A stretch of 40,831 nt of DNA from Scatosoma sp045645245 (GCA_045645245.1 JAZRIK010000083.1:1-40831), one strand, 5' to 3'. Counted from the stretch's first letter, positions 6,357-15,901 are shown. Notes: generated from the letters alone by a model not told the origin. Program-made: numbers and translations.

Positions 6357-8224
6357 TTATTTTGTAAGGTGTATAGATTATAATAATTTCCTTTTTGTTT
6401 GAGCAGCTCGAAATGGTTGCCCTGTTCCACGATTTTGCCGTGCGAGAGCACGATGATATTATCCGCGTGCTGTATGGTGGAAAGTCGGTGCGCAACGATG
6501 AGCATTGTGCCGATATTCATCATTTTTTCCAGCGAGTTTTGGATAAGCTGTTCGGTTTCCGTATCGATATTTGCAGTCGCTTCGTCCAAAATCATCACTT
6601 CGGGCTTATGCACAATCGTTCTTGCGAACGAAAGGAGCTGTCTTTGCCCTGCCGAGAAGTTGTTGCCGCGTTCCAAAATTTTATAATCCAGCCCTTCGTC
6701 AAAACGGGAGATGAACGAGTCGGCATTGACGTACTTGCACGCTTCCCAAACTTCTTCGTCGGAAATTCCTTCTTCGCGCAGCAAGATATTTTCGCGGATG
6801 GTGCCCGAGAATAAGAACACGTCTTGCAGCATTTGACCAAAATGCTTTCTAAGCGACGAAATTTTGATTTTCTTGATGTCGATGCCGTCGATTAAAATTT
6901 GCCCCTGTTGAATATCGTAATTTCGGCAAATCAGCGACAAAATAGTGGTTTTTCCCGACCCTGTTGAGCCAACGAACGCCACCGTTTGTTTGGGCTCGAT
7001 GGTAAAGGATACGTCTTTTAACACCCATTCGCCTTCGTTGTACGCAAACCAAACGTTTTTGAACTCGATTTTGCCTTGTACGTCGGGCAATTCAACCGCG
7101 TCGTCGTCATCGACCACAATCGGTTGCATATCCATAATGGTAAAGATTTTTTCCGCCGACGCAAACGCCGATTGCAGCCAGTTAAACTGTTCGGCAAGGT
7201 TTTGGATAGGATTGAAGAACTTGGATATATACATATAGAAGGATACGATGATATCGCTCGTCACCACTTGCCCCAAAATCGCCGTGTTGTCCAGCGCGCC
7301 TTTCGCGCCAAGGAAAAAGAGTGCTAAAACGGACGCTTGATAGAGTATAAACACCATCGGACGGAAGATACCGAACACGAATATTTGCTTATACTTCGCT
7401 TTGCCGAGTTTTTCGTTCTTTTCGCTAAACTCATTCAACTTTTTCTCTTCGCGGTTAAAAAATTGCGTAATTTTGATACCCGACAGGTTTTCCGATAAAA
7501 AGGTATTGATGTCGGTCGTGCTGTCTTTTACCCGTCTGTACGCACGGCGGGAGAACTTACGGAAAAGCATCGTAAACAGCACGATAAAGGGTACGAAGCA
7601 AAGCACAGTGAGCGTGAGCATATAATTTAGACACAGCATCGCCACGAGTACGCCCAAAATGACGAACACGTTTTTGATCAGGTTCACGATAATATTCGTA
7701 AACATCATCGAAACGCCGTTCGTATCGTTCGTCACGCGCGTCACCAGCTTCCCGACGGGGATATGGTTGAGCTGTTCGTGCGAAAGCTTTTCGATATGCT
7801 CAAACAAGTCTAAACGAATGGTGGAAATAATTTTTTGTCCGATTTTTTGGAGCGTAATCGATTGCACGTACGAGCAAACCATCGTGATAACCAAAATACT
7901 CGCATACAAGCCGATACGCCAAAAGAGCTCGTAAAGCTCGAAGTCGGTTTTGATAATGCCTTGAATATTACCGATTAAGTAGGGGGCAATAATATCGTAC
8001 GAAATGGAAAAGAGCATAAGCGCAAGCACGAATGCAAAGCCCTTCCAGTGCGGTTTTGCATAGGCAAGCAGGCGCTTGATAATTTCCTTATCCGAGATAT
8101 TTCTCTCAAAGCCCATCGATTCTTTTTTATCTTTAATAAGTGCGTAGGCGACGATAAAAATCGTTGCGAACGTTCCTAAAATTCCGCCGATGATAATAAG
8201 CGGATAATACGTTTTCCAAATCAT
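6308..8224 (-). CDS. ABC exporter, consensus half (YheH/TM288-like)
   Basis: A 638-residue half-transporter with a six-helix membrane domain (about 60-345) and a C-terminal ATPase. An extra hydrophobic segment (about 8-30) precedes the core. Walker A is GSTGSGKT (419-426), the Q-loop Gln is 467, the signature is FSAGQ (523-527), Walker B is VMILDE with the catalytic E548, and the switch His is 579. The signature deviates (SA for SG), as expected for the partner of a degenerate site in a heterodimeric exporter. It lies 1 nt after the partner gene and has its own ribosome binding site inside the partner's end. Such pairs export lipophilic drugs or lipids. Its last 16 codons are duplicated at 2932-3023. 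Confidence 0.9.
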   Translation of the reverse strand: MIWKTYYPLIIIGGILGTFATIFIVAYALIKDKKESMGFERNISDKEIIKRLLAYAKPHWKGFAFVLALMLFSISYDIIAPYLIGNIQGIIKTDFELYELFWRIGLYASILVITMVCSYVQSITLQKIGQKIISTIRLDLFEHIEKLSHEQLNHIPVGKLVTRVTNDTNGVSMMFTNIIVNLIKNVFVILGVLVAMLCLNYMLTLTVLCFVPFIVLFTMLFRKFSRRAYRRVKDSTTDINTFLSENLSGIKITQFFNREEKKLNEFSEKNEKLGKAKYKQIFVFGIFRPMVFILYQASVLALFFLGAKGALDNTAILGQVVTSDIIVSFYMYISKFFNPIQNLAEQFNWLQSAFASAEKIFTIMDMQPIVVDDDDAVELPDVQGKIEFKNVWFAYNEGEWVLKDVSFTIEPKQTVAFVGSTGSGKTTILSLICRNYDIQQGQILIDGIDIKKIKISSLRKHFGQMLQDVFLFSGTIRENILLREEGISDEEVWEACKYVNADSFISRFDEGLDYKILERGNNFSAGQRQLLSFARTIVHKPEVMILDEATANIDTETEQLIQNSLEKMMNIGTMLIVAHRLSTIQHADNIIVLSHGKIVEQGNHFELLKQKGNYYNLYTLQNKKASLLQTQQTNQKVG

Positions 8225-8225
8225 A

Positions 8226-9995
8226 TTATTCTCTCTCCGCCTCCAACTTTTGCAATTCCGCCATCGCCTTGTACGCAGGGCAGGTTTCTAATAGTTCTTC
8301 GTGCGTGCCGACAGCCAAAACGTTTCCGTCGTTGAGATAAACGATTTTGTCCATTTGTTCGATGGTGGAAATGCGGTGCGCGATTAAAATCGTCGTTTTG
8401 CCGCCCCGTTCTTCGTGTAGGTTTTGTAATAAATTCTTTTCCGTTTTCGTATCGACTGCCGAAAGCGAATCGTCCAAAATCAGGATAGGGGCGTTTTTCA
8501 TCAGTGCGCGCGCAATCGAAATACGCTGCTTTTGCCCGCCCGATACCGTCACGCCGCGTTCGCCCAAAACCGTTTGGTATTTGTCGGTAAATTCTTCGAT
8601 GTTATCGCTCACTTCCGCAAGCTGCGCCGCGCGCTCCACCAACTCAAAATCGTCCGTGTCCGACGCAAAAGCGATATTGTTTGCAATCGTGTCGCTGAAA
8701 AGGAAATTATCCTGCGGCACGTACGCAACGTGATCGCGGAGTGAGTGAATGGTAATATCATTCACGTCCTTATCGTCGATAAAGAGCGTATTATCCGCTA
8801 CGTTATAGTTGCGCAAAATCAAATCGACCAGCGTCGTCTTGCCCGCGCCCGTTCTGCCGATAATGCCTACGTTTTCGCCCGCGTTAATGGTAAAACTCAC
8901 GTTTTTGAGCGCGTCGTATTCGCCTAAGTTATGTCGAAACGTCAGGTTTCTAAACTCAATTTTACCCTGCACGTTTTCGATATCCACCGCGCCGTCCTTA
9001 TCCAAAACGTCCTGCTTGGCTTCCAGCAATTCGCCGATACGCTTGAGCGACGCCTTTCCGCGCGAAGTCATATCAATTAGCTCGGAAACCGCCATAATCG
9101 GCCAAATAATCGAGTTGAAATACCCGATAAATTCCATCAATTCGCCCGCGTCCAGCGTTTTCGAATACACGAGATACCCGCCGTAGCCCAAAATAATGCA
9201 GACCACCGATTCGACGAATAAAGTGACCGAAATACGCAAAAGAGTGGAAGCTTTCGTATAATCCACGTTCGCGTTTTCGTTCTCTTTATTCAGCTTTTTG
9301 AACGCCCAAAGCTCTTTGAATTCTTTTACGAACGCTTTGATAACGGCGATACCCGAAAAGCTTTCCTGTGAGAAATCGGATAAGCTGGAAAACGCCGCTT
9401 GGCGCTTGTCCCATTTTTCCGTCATATATTTTCCTACAATGAGCGAAACGATGAGCATAAAGCCCATAGGTATCAAGGCAAGCAAGGTTAAAAGCCCGTG
9501 CATTTGCGCCATTTTGAATATGGACAAGCCGCCTAAAAATACTGCGTCGAAGAACATCATCGCGCCCCAGCCGAACGATTCTTGCACGGTGTCTAAATCG
9601 TTGGTAAAAAGGGACATCAAATCGCCTACTTTGTTTACCTGATAATAATTTTGCGATAAATTTTTACAATGGTCGAACAGCCGTCTGCGTAAATCCGTTT
9701 CCAAGCGGATTCCTGCCCCGAAGAAACAAATTCTCCACGCAAACCGTCCAAACGCCATCGCGAAAATAATCCACAGCATCGGCTCGCAAATATGCTTGAG
9801 TACGAATGAAAAATCGAAAACGAGCGTTTCTTCGCCTATTTCCACAAAACCCGTGTTGATACCGTTGATGAGATACTTATACAGCTTGGGAATTTCCAGC
9901 TGTGCATAGTCCACCGCAACCAAGGCGATCAGCCCCAGCAAAATAAAATGTAAATATTTTAGATAATACCGATTGATAAACTTTCCAAACAGCAT
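8226..9995 (-). CDS. ABC exporter, degenerate-site half (YheI/TM287-like)
   Basis: A 589-residue half-transporter with a membrane domain at about 10-305. Walker A is GRTGAGKT (380-387), the Q-loop Gln is 428, the signature is a good VSGGQ (484-488), and the switch His is 540. Walker B ends in D508-D509, so the catalytic Glu is replaced by Asp. With the partner's FSAGQ this makes one weak site, while the partner's Glu and this VSGGQ make the working one. That is the known pattern of TM287/288, LmrCD and YheIH. First gene of the two-gene operon, with a promoter at 10039-10068 and AAGGAAG before the ATG. Confidence 0.9.
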   Translation of the reverse strand: MLFGKFINRYYLKYLHFILLGLIALVAVDYAQLEIPKLYKYLINGINTGFVEIGEETLVFDFSFVLKHICEPMLWIIFAMAFGRFAWRICFFGAGIRLETDLRRRLFDHCKNLSQNYYQVNKVGDLMSLFTNDLDTVQESFGWGAMMFFDAVFLGGLSIFKMAQMHGLLTLLALIPMGFMLIVSLIVGKYMTEKWDKRQAAFSSLSDFSQESFSGIAVIKAFVKEFKELWAFKKLNKENENANVDYTKASTLLRISVTLFVESVVCIILGYGGYLVYSKTLDAGELMEFIGYFNSIIWPIMAVSELIDMTSRGKASLKRIGELLEAKQDVLDKDGAVDIENVQGKIEFRNLTFRHNLGEYDALKNVSFTINAGENVGIIGRTGAGKTTLVDLILRNYNVADNTLFIDDKDVNDITIHSLRDHVAYVPQDNFLFSDTIANNIAFASDTDDFELVERAAQLAEVSDNIEEFTDKYQTVLGERGVTVSGGQKQRISIARALMKNAPILILDDSLSAVDTKTEKNLLQNLHEERGGKTTILIAHRISTIEQMDKIVYLNDGNVLAVGTHEELLETCPAYKAMAELQKLEAERE

Positions 9996-10038
9996 AAAGC
10001 TACTTCCTTAAATTATATATAAAATAAATATTGTTTTT

Positions 10039-10068
10039 ATCATATCACTTTCTATGGGAAAATGTCAA
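10039..10068 (-). promoter_or_regulatory. Promoter of the ABC exporter pair
   Basis: On the minus strand TTGACA (10063-10068) and TATGAT (10039-10044) are separated by 18 nt. The start codon is about 43 nt downstream, with an A/T-rich leader. Confidence 0.7.
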
Positions 10069-10119
10069 CCGTTTACGGAAAAAAAGTGCTTACTTTCTAT
10101 TTATTTTTTATATGGTAGT

Positions 10120-10180
10120 GCTCGCAATGACCGTTATATTGTCATTGCGGGCGGAGCGTATGCGAAGCGTGGCAATCCCG
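10120..10180. repeat. Palindromic interspersed repeat (REP/MITE-like)
   Basis: GCTCGCAATGAC (10120-10131) and GTCATTGCGGGC (10141-10152) form a 12-bp stem with one G-T wobble around a 9-nt loop. A second overlapping palindrome pairs ATTGC (10144-10148) with GCAAT (10172-10176) around a GCGGAGCG/GAAGCG core. GTCATTGCGxxCGGAGCG...GCGTGGCAATCCC is a pattern seen as dispersed intergenic repeats in many unrelated bacteria. Only one copy is in this window, so repetition cannot be shown here. It is GC-rich inside an AT-rich intergenic region, which supports an inserted element. Confidence 0.6.
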
Positions 10181-10206
10181 TATCAATATACCCGCAAAAC
10201 AATCTC

Positions 10207-10273
10207 AAAATTCTCCTAAAACACATAAAAACAGCGTAAAAATCCCCAAAAAATGCCAAAAAAGCTTAAAAAA
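10207..10273. other. Phased A-tracts, predicted curved DNA
   Basis: Runs of four to six A start at 10207, 10218, 10227, 10238, 10248, 10258 and 10268, a spacing of 9-11 bp that matches the helical repeat. More A-runs follow at 10286 and 10308 with looser spacing. Phased A-tracts bend DNA. The array lies 105-170 bp upstream of the oppA -35 box, where curvature often raises promoter strength or guides nucleoid proteins. The effect here is inferred. Confidence 0.7.
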
Positions 10274-10376
10274 CGAGCATTATCGAAAAAACAAATTGTA
10301 AACGAGGAAAAACAATTATCAATCGATTTTTTTGATTAAGAAAAATTAATTTATGTATTTTTTTGTTTCAAAATCG

Positions 10377-10405
10377 TTGACAAGGCAAAATCCGTGTGAT
10401 ATAAT
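10377..10405 (+). promoter_or_regulatory. Consensus promoter of the opp operon
   Basis: Perfect TTGACA (10377-10382) and TATAAT (10400-10405) with the ideal 17-nt spacer. A leader of about 90 nt ends in GGAGG (10491-10495), 7 nt before the ATG. With the curved DNA upstream this predicts strong expression. Confidence 0.9.
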
Positions 10406-10502
10406 ATATGATATATTCGAGAATGTTTTTTTACATTGCGGGAAAGCATTTGAGAATGGTGAACTAAAAAAACTAATAAATTTATAGAATGGAGGAAACA
10501 CC

Positions 10503-13088
10503 ATGAACAAGAAACTTAAATCTGCTCTTGCATTAAGTATGAGTATGATGATGGTCACTGCGTTTGCTGTTGGTTGTAAGCCGAAAGACGACGGCCCCAC
10601 GGCACCGCCCGACATTAGCTACGAAGATCAAGTGATCGCGGACGCTAATTTGAAGAAAGCTGAGTATAATACCACTACCGGCACGATGCCCAGCAACTGG
10701 AATGAGCTCACCTATGCGGACAACAACGACACGCAAATTATGAGCTACATCGGTTCGTCGTTCTTCGACTACGACTATAAGTTCGAAGATGACAAGAAGT
10801 ACAACGAAGACGGTACCGTTAACGTTGACGCAATCGTGACGGGGGCATACACGACGCACTACTCCGCAGCTACGAAGCTTGAAGACGTGACGTCTTCCGT
10901 TGATGCGAAGTGGGGCTATACCACGGCACAAAAACAAGAAGGCGGCTACGCTTGGAAAATTACCCTTCGTAACGACTTGAAGTGGGACGACGGTACGTCC
11001 ATCGACGCAGGCGATTTCGTTTATTCGATGAAACAACAACTCGACCCTGCATTCATGAACTTCCGTGCAAACACCTACTATGATACCCTTCGTATCAAGA
11101 GATCGAGAGCATACTTCTTCAAAAACCAAGAAGGTACGTATGAAACGGTTGCAAGCCAAGGTTATACGAGCAACCAAGAAGCAATTGACGCAGGCGAAAC
11201 GATTTACTTCAATGCTTGGGATTTGTGGGGTGCAGCAGGTTATCCCGATGAACAAGGCAACGAATGCCCTCAATGGCTTGCATATAACGACGAAACCGTT
11301 TACACGGGCGTATATAATGATAAACCCGACCCCGTATCCGGTGCATTCCTTTGGGCAAACTACGGTGCGATGTGCGACGTAGGTACGCAATACGAAGGAT
11401 ACGTTGCTATCTATCGTGAAAACACCGATCGTGAAGTAGAATGGGAAGACGTAGGCATCTACGAAGTAGAAGGCGAAAACGCATTCGTTATCTGCTTGGA
11501 TAAAGCATACGCATTCTTGAAAGAAGACCGTTCGCTTTCCTACCTTGCAGCATACTATATGTCGTCGCTTCCCCTTGTACATGAAGCGAAGTACGAAGCG
11601 AGCAAGCAAGCACCTGCAGAAGGCGCAACGCTTTGGACGAGCAACTACAACTCTTCGCTCGAAACGACCGCAAGCTGGGGTCCTTACAAGCTCACGCAAT
11701 TCGAAGCTGGTAGCCACTACAAGCTTGAAAAGAACCCGTACTGGTACGGCTACAACATGAACCTTTACAAGAACCAATACAACGTCACTGCAATCAACTG
11801 CACGAAAGTTTCCGAATTTGCAACGCAATGGATGGGTTTCTTGAACGGTTCGTATGACGATTCTTCGTTGGATACGTCGAACATCGCGGACTATAAAGAT
11901 TCCAAATACGTCACCTATGCACCTAGCACCGGTACGTTTGGTATGCAATTATTCTCCGACTTGGACGTATTGAAAAATAGCGACAACAACAACGGTATCC
12001 TTGCTATCGACGAATTCAGACAAGCGCTTTCGCTTTCGTTGAACAGAAACAACGTTGTTGAAACGATTTGGCCTGGTACGGCTACGCCTTGCCTTGGTGT
12101 TGTTAATACCGAATATTACTATGATATCGAAAACAGCCCCAACCTTGCAGACGGCGGTGTATATCGTAACACGAAAGAAGCAAAAGAAGGTCTCCTTCGC
12201 GCTTATGGGTTCGTTCAAGATCAAAACGGCAGATGGTCTGCTGGCGACTTGACCAACTTGACGTTGGAAGAAGCATACTATTCGTTGACTGGTTATAACC
12301 CTACGGCAGCGAAAGCGAAGATGGCAGAAGCAATCACCAAGTTGACGGAAAATGCTGAAGAATATGGCTACGACGCAAGCAAGAAAATTACGCTTGTTTA
12401 TGGTTCGTCCGTAGATAACTCCAAACAACGTGACCGTGCAGCTTACTTGCAAGATATCATCGACGATCTTACCGAAGGTACGGCTCTTGCTGGTCAAATC
12501 GTAGTTGAATTCGACGCATCCGCAGGTGCTGGTTGGTCTGACGCATTCCGTAACGGCGATACGCAAATCGGTTTCGGTTATGGTTTCTCGGGCAACCCGT
12601 TCAACCCGTTCGACATCATCGGCGCATTCGTTGATCCTGAAGACAGCTTGAACTACCACACCTACTGGGATACTTCTTCCGTAATGATGACGCTTACGAT
12701 GCCTGCAGGCAACTACGAAGGCGCTGGCGAAACGATTGAAATGAGCATTCAAAACTGGTTCTACTGCTTGAATGGTCTTGCAACCGAAAAGGGCGCTCCC
12801 AAGAAATATAACTGGGATGCAGGTTTCGCACCTTCGAACGTAAGATTGACCATCTTGGCAGCTTTGGAAGAACAAGTTATCAAAAAGTCGCTTTCCGTAA
12901 TGCTTATCGGTGACTACAGCGGTTCGTTCTTGAGTGCTAAATTCTCGCACTTCTCGGCAGACTATAACACCTTCATGGGCTTCGGCGGCATCAGATACAT
13001 GGTTGTTAACTACACGGATGCAGAATGGACGCAATTCCTTGCAGACAACGGTAACGACCTTACCAGTGAATACAAGAAGACTGAATAA
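10503..13088 (+). CDS. oppA: Oligopeptide ABC importer substrate-binding lipoprotein, oversized
   Basis: An extracellular peptide-binding protein of family 5 (SBP_bac_5). A lipoprotein signal ends in the lipobox AVGC with C25 as the anchor. The family hallmark is at about 153-182 (ITLRNDLKWDDGTSIDAGDF). At 861 residues it is far longer than the usual 500-600, with extra material before the hallmark (about 40-150) and in the middle (about 200-330, rich in Tyr, Asp and Glu). Codons favour AAC, GAC, TAC and TTC more than neighbouring genes do, a sign of high expression. First gene of the opp operon. A stable hairpin at 13120-13148 separates it from the membrane and ATPase genes, which suits a binding protein made in excess. 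Confidence 0.9.
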   Translation: MNKKLKSALALSMSMMMVTAFAVGCKPKDDGPTAPPDISYEDQVIADANLKKAEYNTTTGTMPSNWNELTYADNNDTQIMSYIGSSFFDYDYKFEDDKKYNEDGTVNVDAIVTGAYTTHYSAATKLEDVTSSVDAKWGYTTAQKQEGGYAWKITLRNDLKWDDGTSIDAGDFVYSMKQQLDPAFMNFRANTYYDTLRIKRSRAYFFKNQEGTYETVASQGYTSNQEAIDAGETIYFNAWDLWGAAGYPDEQGNECPQWLAYNDETVYTGVYNDKPDPVSGAFLWANYGAMCDVGTQYEGYVAIYRENTDREVEWEDVGIYEVEGENAFVICLDKAYAFLKEDRSLSYLAAYYMSSLPLVHEAKYEASKQAPAEGATLWTSNYNSSLETTASWGPYKLTQFEAGSHYKLEKNPYWYGYNMNLYKNQYNVTAINCTKVSEFATQWMGFLNGSYDDSSLDTSNIADYKDSKYVTYAPSTGTFGMQLFSDLDVLKNSDNNNGILAIDEFRQALSLSLNRNNVVETIWPGTATPCLGVVNTEYYYDIENSPNLADGGVYRNTKEAKEGLLRAYGFVQDQNGRWSAGDLTNLTLEEAYYSLTGYNPTAAKAKMAEAITKLTENAEEYGYDASKKITLVYGSSVDNSKQRDRAAYLQDIIDDLTEGTALAGQIVVEFDASAGAGWSDAFRNGDTQIGFGYGFSGNPFNPFDIIGAFVDPEDSLNYHTYWDTSSVMMTLTMPAGNYEGAGETIEMSIQNWFYCLNGLATEKGAPKKYNWDAGFAPSNVRLTILAALEEQVIKKSLSVMLIGDYSGSFLSAKFSHFSADYNTFMGFGGIRYMVVNYTDAEWTQFLADNGNDLTSEYKKTE

Positions 13089-13119
13089 TTTCAGAGCGAC
13101 TTGCTAAACAGCGGACTGT

Positions 13120-13148
13120 GCGGTGGGCGAAATACTTTCGCTCACCGC
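13120..13148 (+). terminator. Intercistronic hairpin between oppA and oppB
   Basis: GCGGTGGGCGAA (13120-13131) pairs with TTCGCTCACCGC (13137-13148), a 12-bp stem with one G-T pair and a 5-nt loop. The sequence after it (AGGTTTGCGTTTT) has only broken T runs, so it is more likely a partial terminator or mRNA 3' protector than a full stop. The rest of 13089-13319 shows a TATAAT-like sequence without a fitting -35 box, inside a short inverted repeat (GATTAT 13281-13286, ATAATC 13295-13300). Confidence 0.65.
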
Positions 13149-13319
13149 AGGTTTGCGTTTTGAAGTGAATAAAAATATCGTAAAAATAGAACAATTAACT
13201 TAAGAGGCGTCGTTTTTTTTACACGCGGCGCGTATGTAGCAGTTTTATACTGTACGTGGGGAAATGATTGTTGTTCTTTTGATTATAATTTCAAATAATC
13301 AAACAAAGGAGTAAAACCT

Positions 13320-14327
13320 ATGTATATGTTTAAGTATGTGATGAAGCGTTTAGGGCTTATGTTGCTCACGTTCTTTATCATTATCCTTATGTGTTTCATA
13401 TTGATAAAGCTTTTGCCGATTCACGTAAACGTTGGTGCCGACGAAGACCCGCTAATTGCGTATAAACGCTTAGAAGGTCGTGGGTGGATTTGTAATATTC
13501 AAAAGCAAGCAAACGGTACGTTCACTTATGATCGTGTACCTATTTTAATTCAGCTTTGGACTTATATTAAAAGAATTTTCACGATGGGTGACTTTGGTAT
13601 GGCAACCACCTATGGCGAATACATCAATAAGCCGGTTTGGGACGTATTTGTAAGAAAGCTCCCCCCGACAATTTTGATCAATATTTATTCGACCTTGCTC
13701 GGTGTGCCCGTCGGTTTGGGTTTGGGTATTATTGCCGCACTTAAAAAGAACAAGTGGCAAGACCAAGCCATCAATATTTTCATTATTTTGCTTATATCCG
13801 TTCCTTCCATCGTTTTGGGCTTGTTGATTCAGTACACCTTGTGCTTTAAGCTCAACTGGTTCCCGCTTACGATGAAGAGAGGGGACGACTATTTCACCTG
13901 GGAAATGTTCCGTTCGATGTTGCCCGCAGTATTTGCACTCAGCTTAGGTTCTATTGCAGGGTACGCACGTTATACGCGTGCCGAACTTTCGGAAGTTTTA
14001 ACAGGCGAATTTATGTTGCTTGCGCGCACGAAAGGTTTGACCAAACGTCAAGCTACGTTTAGACACGCAATGCGAAACTCGATGGTCGTTATTTTCCCGT
14101 CCATTTTGAGTGAGTTTGTCGCAGTACTTTCCGGTTCGCTTATCATTGAGAGCATGTTCTCGATTCCCGGCGTAGGCGGATTGTATTTGAATGCGATTAC
14201 ATTCCAAGATTACGATTTCTTCATGTTGCTTTCCGGTTTCTATACGTTGGTTAGCTTAACGGCAGGTATCGTTATCGACATCAGCTACGGTTTCATTGAC
14301 CCGAGAATTAGAATGGGGGCGAAGTAA
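13320..14327 (+). CDS. oppB: Oligopeptide ABC importer permease OppB
   Basis: A 335-residue permease of the BPD_transp_1 family. The N-terminal membrane segment is at 10-30, the core segments are at about 115-330, and the EAA loop that docks the ATPase is at about 230-252 (FMLLARTKGLTKRQATFRHA). Length is close to the family norm, so this is the only subunit of the importer without a large insertion. AAAGGAG at 13305-13311 sets the ATG at 13320. It is separated by 2 nt from oppC. Confidence 0.93.
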   Translation: MYMFKYVMKRLGLMLLTFFIIILMCFILIKLLPIHVNVGADEDPLIAYKRLEGRGWICNIQKQANGTFTYDRVPILIQLWTYIKRIFTMGDFGMATTYGEYINKPVWDVFVRKLPPTILINIYSTLLGVPVGLGLGIIAALKKNKWQDQAINIFIILLISVPSIVLGLLIQYTLCFKLNWFPLTMKRGDDYFTWEMFRSMLPAVFALSLGSIAGYARYTRAELSEVLTGEFMLLARTKGLTKRQATFRHAMRNSMVVIFPSILSEFVAVLSGSLIIESMFSIPGVGGLYLNAITFQDYDFFMLLSGFYTLVSLTAGIVIDISYGFIDPRIRMGAK

Positions 14328-14329
14328 TT

Positions 14330-15901
14330 ATGGCAACGACGACATTTGAAAATATTCCCGCTGAGAAATTCCAGTTCACGCGGAGAAACGATTTAAGCCA
14401 CGATAGCAAATTTGCTACCAAGCCCGTCAGCTATTTCCAAGGCGCATTCCGTCGCTTTTCCAAGAACAAAGGCGCGGTTGTAGGCGGCATTGTTATCATC
14501 ATTTTGGTGCTTTTTGCAATTATTGCACCCTTCTGCACGCCTTATACACCCGCTTATAAGGATCCGGTGTTTGCTGCTGCGTATCCTAAGTGTCCGTTAT
14601 TTGAAGAAACCAACTTCTGGGATGGTTATCGCGAAAAAGAAACGGGGTACGTTGGGTATATTCAAGACTACGCCATGGGTTTAGAAACGGGTAATGATAT
14701 TATCAAAAACGGCGAATATGAAGTAAGCGAAGACGGTAAAATTTATAAATACCGCTACGATACCTATCACGGCGTTGGTTTTGGTAAATATAAAACGGTT
14801 TCTTTAGAAGAATATCTTGCCATTCAAGCATATCAAATTGAAACGGGCAGACAGGTTATTTATCCGAACGTTGCGCCTTGGGACAGACCTACGGCAAGAC
14901 AAGACGTGGAAAACGCGAACTTCTATTATAAGACCAAGACAGTTGGCGGTAAAACGCAAGCTATCGTTGTGGACGGTAATATCATTTTGAATTACTGGTC
15001 GTATGACGTAAATTATCCGTCCAACTTGATGGCAGAATACAATTCGACGAGAATTGAAGGGGAAGACGGTTTCTTAGACGAATACGGCAATCAATGCTTC
15101 TACGTTTACGGTAGAAAAGTGGACGGCGGTATTGAAATCCGTGCTGAATATTACGAATATTATACCTTTAAGCATATTCAAAGCGGAGACGGAATCGGCG
15201 AGCCCATTTTCCTGTTTGGCGCGACTGGTGAAGAAGGTAAAGATATTTTCGCGTGTCTTTCGCACGGTGCAAGATTCTCGTTTATATTCGCCACGCTGGT
15301 AGCGGTTGCAAACTTAATTGTTGGTGCAATTTACGGCTCTATCGCAGGGTATTTTGGCGGTAAAGTGGACCTTTTCATGGAACGTTTCTCCGAAATTTTG
15401 GGTTCCGTTCCTACGATGATTGTTATTACGCTCTTAAAATACCATATGGGCTCATCCAGTCATACAATTATCCTATTTATCACCTTCTTCTTGACAGGTT
15501 GGATTGGTATGGCAGGTACGACGCGTATGCAATTCTATCGTTTTAAAAATCAAGAATACGTTTTGGCTGCGCGAACGCTCGGTGCACGAGATTCGAGAAT
15601 TATGTTTAAGCATATTTTCCCCAATGGTTTGGGTACGCTCGTCACCAGTTCTGCGTTGGTTATTCCAGCTATGATTTACTCGGAAACGAACCTTTCGTAT
15701 TTGGGTATTATCAATTTGGAATCGGGTAGCATTACGTCGGTTGGTACGTTGATTGCGGCAGGTCAAAAAGCAATTTTGTACGCGCCTTACGTAGCGGCAT
15801 TCCCTTGTGTTTTCCTAGTACTGTTGATGCTCAGCTTTAACTTGTTTGGTAATGGTTTACGCGACGCGTTCAACCCCTCGCTTAGAGGTTCGGAGGAGTA
15901 A
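14330..15901 (+). CDS. oppC: Oligopeptide ABC importer permease OppC with a ~215-residue extracytoplasmic insertion
   Basis: A 523-residue permease where about 300 is normal. TM1 is at about 49-68. The canonical segment that follows TM1 in OppC (FGxDxxGxDIFxxLxxGAR) appears only at 294-315. Residues 75-290 between them are an added domain rich in Tyr, Glu and Gly that should lie outside the membrane. The EAA loop is at about 409-428 (EYVLAARTLGARDSRIMFKH). The 2-nt gap to oppB and 2-nt gap to oppD indicate coupled translation. The insertion faces the same side as the binding protein, so contact with the enlarged OppA is a fair guess. Open frame and even codon use argue against assembly error. 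Confidence 0.9.
   Translation: MATTTFENIPAEKFQFTRRNDLSHDSKFATKPVSYFQGAFRRFSKNKGAVVGGIVIIILVLFAIIAPFCTPYTPAYKDPVFAAAYPKCPLFEETNFWDGYREKETGYVGYIQDYAMGLETGNDIIKNGEYEVSEDGKIYKYRYDTYHGVGFGKYKTVSLEEYLAIQAYQIETGRQVIYPNVAPWDRPTARQDVENANFYYKTKTVGGKTQAIVVDGNIILNYWSYDVNYPSNLMAEYNSTRIEGEDGFLDEYGNQCFYVYGRKVDGGIEIRAEYYEYYTFKHIQSGDGIGEPIFLFGATGEEGKDIFACLSHGARFSFIFATLVAVANLIVGAIYGSIAGYFGGKVDLFMERFSEILGSVPTMIVITLLKYHMGSSSHTIILFITFFLTGWIGMAGTTRMQFYRFKNQEYVLAARTLGARDSRIMFKHIFPNGLGTLVTSSALVIPAMIYSETNLSYLGIINLESGSITSVGTLIAAGQKAILYAPYVAAFPCVFLVLLMLSFNLFGNGLRDAFNPSLRGSEE

Noticed and set aside
10533..11948. A long antisense open frame (471 aa) on the minus strand within oppA
   Set aside because: The opposite strand has a full, coherent peptide-binding protein with codon bias; the antisense frame has no ribosome binding site or family sense, so it is a shadow.
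11949..13034. A second long antisense frame (361 aa) in oppA
   Set aside because: Same reason: a shadow of a biased, highly expressed gene. No recognisable motif.
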